NCBI GenBank assembly: GCA_963971225.1 | Contig: OZ020268.1 | Coordinates: forward strand, 56,481,900-56,545,899 | Length of the DNA stretch: 64,000 nt | Source of the DNA: Melieria omissa | Lineage: Eukaryota > Arthropoda > Insecta > Diptera > Ulidiidae | Direction of reading: 5' to 3' | Part shown: piece by piece, positions 59,254-64,000 of the stretch | Numbering within the stretch: the stretch's first letter is position 1 | How the letters are laid out: each line of letters opens with the position of its first letter | Notes under the pieces: generated by a model | Told to the model about the DNA's origin: nothing | What the model saw: the letters and a program-made list of their open reading frames with translations, nothing else | Database searches by the model: none | Position numbers and translations under genes: made by a program

Positions 59254-60979
59254 ATAACAGTGATTGTAGTTGACGTTTATGGCTTCACAGTCGTGGATTT
59301 GTTAGACAATTTATTGCCAAATACTGGAAGAAGTAAAAGTGTTTTGTTGGCTTTGAAAAATGATATAGCACCGTTTAGATTGAGTTAAAGTTATGTGTAA
59401 TTTTTTTTGTTGTGTGTGAATGCCTTTCAAACGGAAGTATTTTTTTTATTTTTTTGATAAACAAATTCCATAGTGTGAGAAATGCTGCCTTAACTACAAA
59501 CGAACTATTCTTACTATCAAATTTGTTTATATTTTTTAATAGAACACATTTAGTGTACACCTTTCAATATACACAAATTTTAATGTAATGACTCGACTCT
59601 TTCGAAAGTTTCAACCAACACTTAAAACAGAGAAGCAACAGGTGGTCGCATAATTCTGGCTTCATTAACTTTCTGACAATGCAGAACATTTCATCCATTT
59701 CTAAACTGAAAAAAAAAATTTTTTTTAATTTTTATCAATAAGAGTTGTAATTGTTTTCACATGAAGTATGAAACAGAACTGAACTCAAAGAAAAAATAAC
59801 AAACCAACCTTATTTACAACTCAATTCAGTTGACAGTAAAAAGTTGCAAAATATTTACATGTTACAATTTAGAATAGCACAGAATACAAAAAAACGCATT
59901 TAAAATATTCCACATGTTAAGCTTAAAAGCTTTTCAAGGATAATGCCAAAGAGATAAGCCAGTAAGTGCTGGGGTGGGCCAACATACTTCAACACACTGA
60001 AACTTGTTTCTGGCTGATCATTACTCTTATTGCTGTTGTTGTCATATGTGTTTTAATGGCTTGTCTTTTTGTTGTTTGACTGGTTGATTTCATGTAATTT
60101 AAACTAAATACATTAAATTTTTTTCAACACTATCGCAAGTTAAAGTTCAACGATCAAAACAAAGCACAGAATGATGGAAACTTGTCTAAAAAAAAAGAAT
60201 AAATGAAAAAATTTTAATTAGTTAATATATTCCAATAAAAAAGTTCATTAAAACAAAGCATTCAACACTTAAAAAATGGCAATAAAAGTAAACGAGTTGA
60301 AACGCACTGTTTACCGTACATGTGGTTAGTTATAACCCAATAGGCAGTTAACTGTTTAAGTAAATAAACTTGTACGCATAACTATAGTAAATATTTATAT
60401 ATCAAAGTTCTAGCAACTGTATAACTGCCAAGCATCATTGTGTGGGCTGAGTCGGCGGCCGTTAATACGCCCCATTTCCCGCAATTCTGCTCATTTCCAG
60501 TTACAAAATCACAAAATCACTGAAAGCACTCAAAGCATAACAACAAATACGAATAAACAACGAAAATTGCCCATAAACCAACTGACAGTTAGACGTCTAA
60601 GCGTGCCGACAGAGCGCCGCTTGCACAGACAACCAGACGAAGACACAACCGTTGCCACAAAGCGACAGCGGTTAAAGCTGGTAGCACAATATTCAATAAA
60701 GCTCCGCCGTTGCAAATGCAAAAGGCAAAATGCAAATGCAGAACAGCCTTCAGAATTGTACAAATCCAAACCAAACCAAACACTGACCGAGTTCTGCATT
60801 CTGAGTGCTGAATGCGTGGCAACAGTTGGCCGCAGCGCTGTGGTTAACCCTTCAACTGGAGAACTGATTGTTAGAAATGAAGTGGAAAATATTTCAAGCT
60901 AATTCAGAAGTTTTCAACTGATAGAGAATGCTGTAGGTTGCAAAGGGGGATGTGGAAAGATTTAATCTTCAAAAGGGTA
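59254..60979. other. Non-coding DNA, no gene seen
   Basis: The largest frame (60438-60902, plus) starts from a non-ATG codon and encodes a basic, low-complexity peptide with no domain, so I do not call it a gene. Otherwise AT-rich. Confidence 0.5.
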
Positions 60980-60981
60980 TA

Positions 60982-62281
60982 AGGACTGTATCGAAAATTA
61001 TGAATACACCAAAACATGCTTCATACTAGTGCATAACAAAAGTTAGAATTTATTTTTTTTTGTAAATGGCATTTCATATTGTATTTTTTTGTAAATAGCA
61101 ACGAAAAAAATTATTTAGTGGGAGGCTAGCCCACATGTTTAATCTTTTTGTCGAGGTCCTTTTTTAAATTCTGGACACAGCCAGAATCTAATTTTTTGTT
61201 AACACTATTCCAATATCTTTTAAATTTTTGAACGGAGTTAGCCGGCTTAGATCTTTTTTTAAGGTCCCTCTTCATCAACGTCCAAAATTTTTCGATAGGG
61301 CGTATCTCTGGACACTTTGGAGGATTCATGTTTTTCTTAACAAAATTTATGTTCTTCTCTTCATACCACGTTAGTACTGGCTTAGCATAATGGCAAGAGG
61401 CTAAGTCGGTCCAACACCAAGTCTTGCCAGTGTGTTTTTTCACCAACGGCAGCAATCTCTACTTGAGTCACTCATTTAGGTACATTTCAGCGTTCAGGGG
61501 CTTGTCTGTGAAGAATGGAGTCGACATTTTTTTACACTTGCATATTGTTTGCCAAACATGAATCTTATTGCCAAATTTTTCGCAAAAAATTGATTTGTCA
61601 GCTTTTGAAATTTCACATCCTTTCGGAACTGCGTAGAATTGGGGTCCAGGCAGCGTTTTGTAGTCCAATTTCACGTATGTTTCGTCGTTCATTATGATGC
61701 AATCAATTTTTTGCCTACAAATATAGTCGTACAATTTTCGGGATCTGGTTTTCACCTGCGCGCCTTGCTGAGTGCTTCGTTTTGGCTGTTTTTGCTTTCT
61801 ATATGTTCCCAACTGGTTTCTCTTCTTGGCACGTTGGACCATTGCTGCACTCGTTTTGGCTTTTTTTGCGCAATCGCGTACGGATATATCCTTATTTTTT
61901 TTAAATAAGGCACATATCTTAGTATCTAGCAATGGTTGGGACGCACCCTTTTTACGACCTTGTCCTGGTAAATCCCCAAGTGTGCAATGTGTAATATACC
62001 GGCGAATGGTTTTTGCACAGCGAATAGGCTAACATTTGCTTCTTTTGCTAGTTTTCTATACGACATTCCTTTGGTTGATGCCCATTTGGACAAAATTTCC
62101 TGACGAAGTTTTGCGGAAAGTCCTCTCATTTTTAAGCGCTTCGATATACTACAACAAATTTTTCACGAAAATAACAATTTTAACCTCTAGAATCTAAAAA
62201 CCGATATTGCTGAGCAACCAACATTGCATAGCCCACTTTATATGATTTTTAAAGTGTATTTATAATTTTCGATACAGTCCT
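60982..62281 (-). mobile_element. mariner-type transposon, DD37E group, complete length
   Basis: The inverted ends are 28 bases (60982-61009, 62254-62281) with 27 matches, starting 'AGGACTGTATCG', and TA flanks both (60980-60981, 62282-62283). The 1300-bp length is standard for mariner elements. The single gene on the minus strand occupies most of it. The transposase has a 37-residue D-to-E spacing, which assigns it to the ITmD37E group rather than classical D34D mariner. All parts are present but the gene is broken, so the copy is non-autonomous now while its ends may still be recognised. Confidence 0.94.
61126..62129 (-). pseudogene. DD37E mariner transposase with a frameshift and two stops
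   Basis: The gene starts at ATG (62127-62129) with a helix-turn-helix region ('LRQEILSKWASTKGMSYRKL'). Near 62030 it changes frame, continuing as 'RYITHCTLGDLPGQGRKKGA' and 'LLDTKICALFKKN', a second DNA-binding helix set. The catalytic part reads 'CIIMNDETYVKLDY' (first D), 'CWTDLASCHYAKP' (second D) and 'CPEIRPIEKFWTLMKRDL' (E), with exactly 37 residues between the second D and the E. Between the first and second blocks two stops (TGA, TAG) lie at about 61459-61470 in the same frame. It ends at 61126. All three catalytic acids are present, but the stops and frameshift disable it. Confidence 0.92.
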
Positions 62282-62283
62282 TA

Positions 62284-63257
62284 AAATCGGTCAAAAAAAT
62301 ACTCAACATGCTAATCCGACAATTAATTAATATTTTTTTTGCTAATTCAACTAGAACTTCTCAGTTTTTAAATGTTTCAGAAATGCGTTAAAAGTTTCTA
62401 AAATTTTATTTCCTAATACTTAAAACTAAGCATGTAGGACCAGAGAAATCAGAAAAGTCTTCTCATTAAAACGTCTCTAAAGAAATTGAACTTTTTCCAA
62501 CTCATTTTTCCCCAAAACCCACTTTTTCACTGTTCAACTTTTGCACTTCACGCATCAACGGGTTAAATCTGCACTTTGCTTCTGCTTATTACTGTACAAT
62601 AAAATGTATATACATTTTAGTTTCCATATTGTTGTGGTATTTTTCCGTATTTTACCAGCGCTGTCAATTAATCTTAATAAATATCTAACGATTTTCTCAC
62701 TTTACTTAATTTGCTTGTAATTATTGTTGTTATCTCAAATAACGCACACACACACACACACACATGTATAAAGTCATATGTAACTAATGGAATTTCGCAT
62801 TTGAAATAACAACAAGCATTCAAATTAACATACAAGTGCGTCCACATACCCGAGCACCCCCTAAACCCCCTATGGCTGCCGTTTTCCACCCATAAATAAC
62901 GCGCTAAGCATTTGCGCGCCTCGGCACAAACGTACAAAGTATGAACTCAATTAGCAGTTGTGGACATTTGAGGCATTCGATTTCGTGTTTTTCTTTCCAA
63001 TTGGATTTTTTATATTTCCATTACAGCGCGAAAATGCGCCAACTGTTGGCGTTTGCCGTCTAATTCAATGCAAATCAACGGGGCTGCTGAGAACTGAACG
63101 AGTTGAACGATTGATTTTATATTTTTGGGTACTTTGAACCTATGTAGGTGTACTTTTGTGTACATAGGTTGTTTATATATATTATTTTTATATTTTCGTA
63201 TTTTTTAAATTTAGTTTTTATGTTATATACGTATGTAACATATAGTATATATTTATG
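62284..63257. other. Non-coding DNA with an (AC)n run
   Basis: No gene is seen. A CA run lies at 62744-62764. Confidence 0.5.
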
Positions 63258-63259
63258 TA

Positions 63260-63357
63260 TAGCACTTTTCGCTTAACGCGAACTTCGAGGAACTGGGCAA
63301 AATGGTTCTTTTTAACCGAAAGTTCGCATTAAAAGGGGTCCAAGGGGAAAAGTACTG
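63260..63357. mobile_element. 98-bp pogo-like MITE candidate
   Basis: Imperfect inverted ends ('tagcacttttcgc' and, inverted, 'cagtacttttccc') lie next to TA on both sides (63258-63259, 63358-63359). Inside, 'cttaacgcgaacttcgagg' faces 'aaccgaaagttcgcatt' in inverted order. The wording (CAGTA..., CGCTTAA..CGAACTT) resembles pogo/Tigger termini of Tc1/mariner. The matches are imperfect. Confidence 0.55.
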
Positions 63358-63359
63358 TA

Positions 63360-63867
63360 TTTATATTGTTGTTTCATATTTTAAAATTTGTTAAATTTAC
63401 TGTTATAGATTTATTAATTTTTTTAATGTTTTTATTATTATTTTTTATTTTTAGTTCCTTTAGTTATTCGTTTTGTTTATTTTCCTTTTTATTTTTATGC
63501 TTTAATTTATTTTTTTTGTAAATACACTTTTTCATATGCTTTTTGGTATTTTTATTTAATTTCTTATTATTTTTATATATTTTTTTATTTTCTTGTTTCA
63601 TTTTTATATTGTCGTGTTTCTTAGTTTTTAACTTATTTTTTTTAATTATTTAATATTTATTATTTATTTTTCACATTATTAATTTTTAATTTATTTAAAA
63701 AATTTTTCTTATTCATTTTTTTTACTAAAATTTCTTTTTATTAATTTTCATTTTTATATCATATGTATATAACTACCTACATTATATATGTTTATATTGT
63801 TCTTTCAATTTTTAAATTTATTGTATTACTTTTTCATTTATTTTTTTATTAACTTTATAATTTAAAC
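63360..63867. other. Very AT-rich non-coding DNA
   Basis: Nearly all A/T with T-runs. No feature is seen. Confidence 0.6.
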
Positions 63868-64000
63868 AAGCTGGGTCCTGCGGCTTTGTTTCCCCCGATG
63901 CAAATTCTTAACCCATTGTTGAGCCCATCAGATTTTGATTTAACCGTAGATCATGCTTTGTATCAAAAATGATACATTTGGTTTTTTGTTTTATTATAAC
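63868..64000 (+). repeat. 5' end of a GGGCGTGG-family repeat (partial)
   Basis: 'gggtcctgcggctttgtttcccccgatgc' resembles the start of the copy at 53446 ('agggccctgcggctttgcacgc'). Similarity fades after about 25 bases, so this may be a different subfamily. It runs off the right edge. Confidence 0.5.

Noticed and set aside
60438..60902. 154-codon plus-strand frame
   Set aside because: It starts from a non-ATG codon, is basic and low in complexity, and has no domain, splice context or repeat homology that I can see.

Overview
The window looks like a non-coding, transposon-dense stretch of a dipteran nuclear genome. A non-drosophilid fly such as a tephritid fruit fly is my best guess. This rests on the AT-rich sequence, the many CAA/GTT-type runs, the fly-like transposon families, and one exon that closely resembles the first coding exon of the Drosophila Gas2-like gene pickled eggs (pigs). 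Nothing bacterial is present: no operons, rRNA genes, CRISPR arrays or phage genes. The species is inference.

Host gene content is minimal. The only protein-coding sequence I can support is one exon on the minus strand (33549-33716). It starts at an ATG, encodes the beginning of a calponin-homology domain, and ends at a strong GT splice donor. No continuation of the domain is visible towards position 1, so intron 1 probably runs more than 33.5 kb off the left edge. On that reading the left half is intron and the right half is 5' flank.

Mobile elements supply almost all recognisable structure. Left to right: a repeat end and a long-inverted-repeat foldback element (1-1300); a degenerate ~165-bp satellite (6985-7950); an intact tRNA-derived SINE with a 14-bp target duplication (10328-10701); the first locus of a ~170-bp satellite (10840-11410); two neighbouring elements with P-like termini (17979-19021, 19049-19297); a TTAGTC/TTAGCC hexamer array (19798-20340), a truncated SINE and a hairpin MITE; a degenerate piggyBac element (25921-27729); a Jockey-like non-LTR retrotransposon (29021-31133); and a ~126-bp satellite (32780-33480) beside the host exon.

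In the right half: a CR1-like non-LTR element split by a reverse-oriented SINE (35383-38560); a dead mariner (39005-39790); a TIR element carrying six copies of a 16-bp motif (40047-41035); a TTA-flanked MITE (43166-43900); a second Jockey-like fragment (44116-44624); a TTAA-flanked piggyBac-type MITE containing a 112-bp hAT MITE (47002-48070); an I/LOA-type retrotransposon 3' end with RNase H (48265-49711); the second locus of the ~170-bp satellite (52320-53100); a GGGCGTGG-rich dispersed repeat with a 257-bp internal tandem duplication (53446-54847); a 748-bp TIR element (58506-59253); and a complete-length but disabled DD37E mariner (60982-62281).

The main biological interest is in the transposon termini, target-site duplications and nesting order, all visible directly. 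Remaining stretches are ordinary fly non-coding DNA in which I see no gene.
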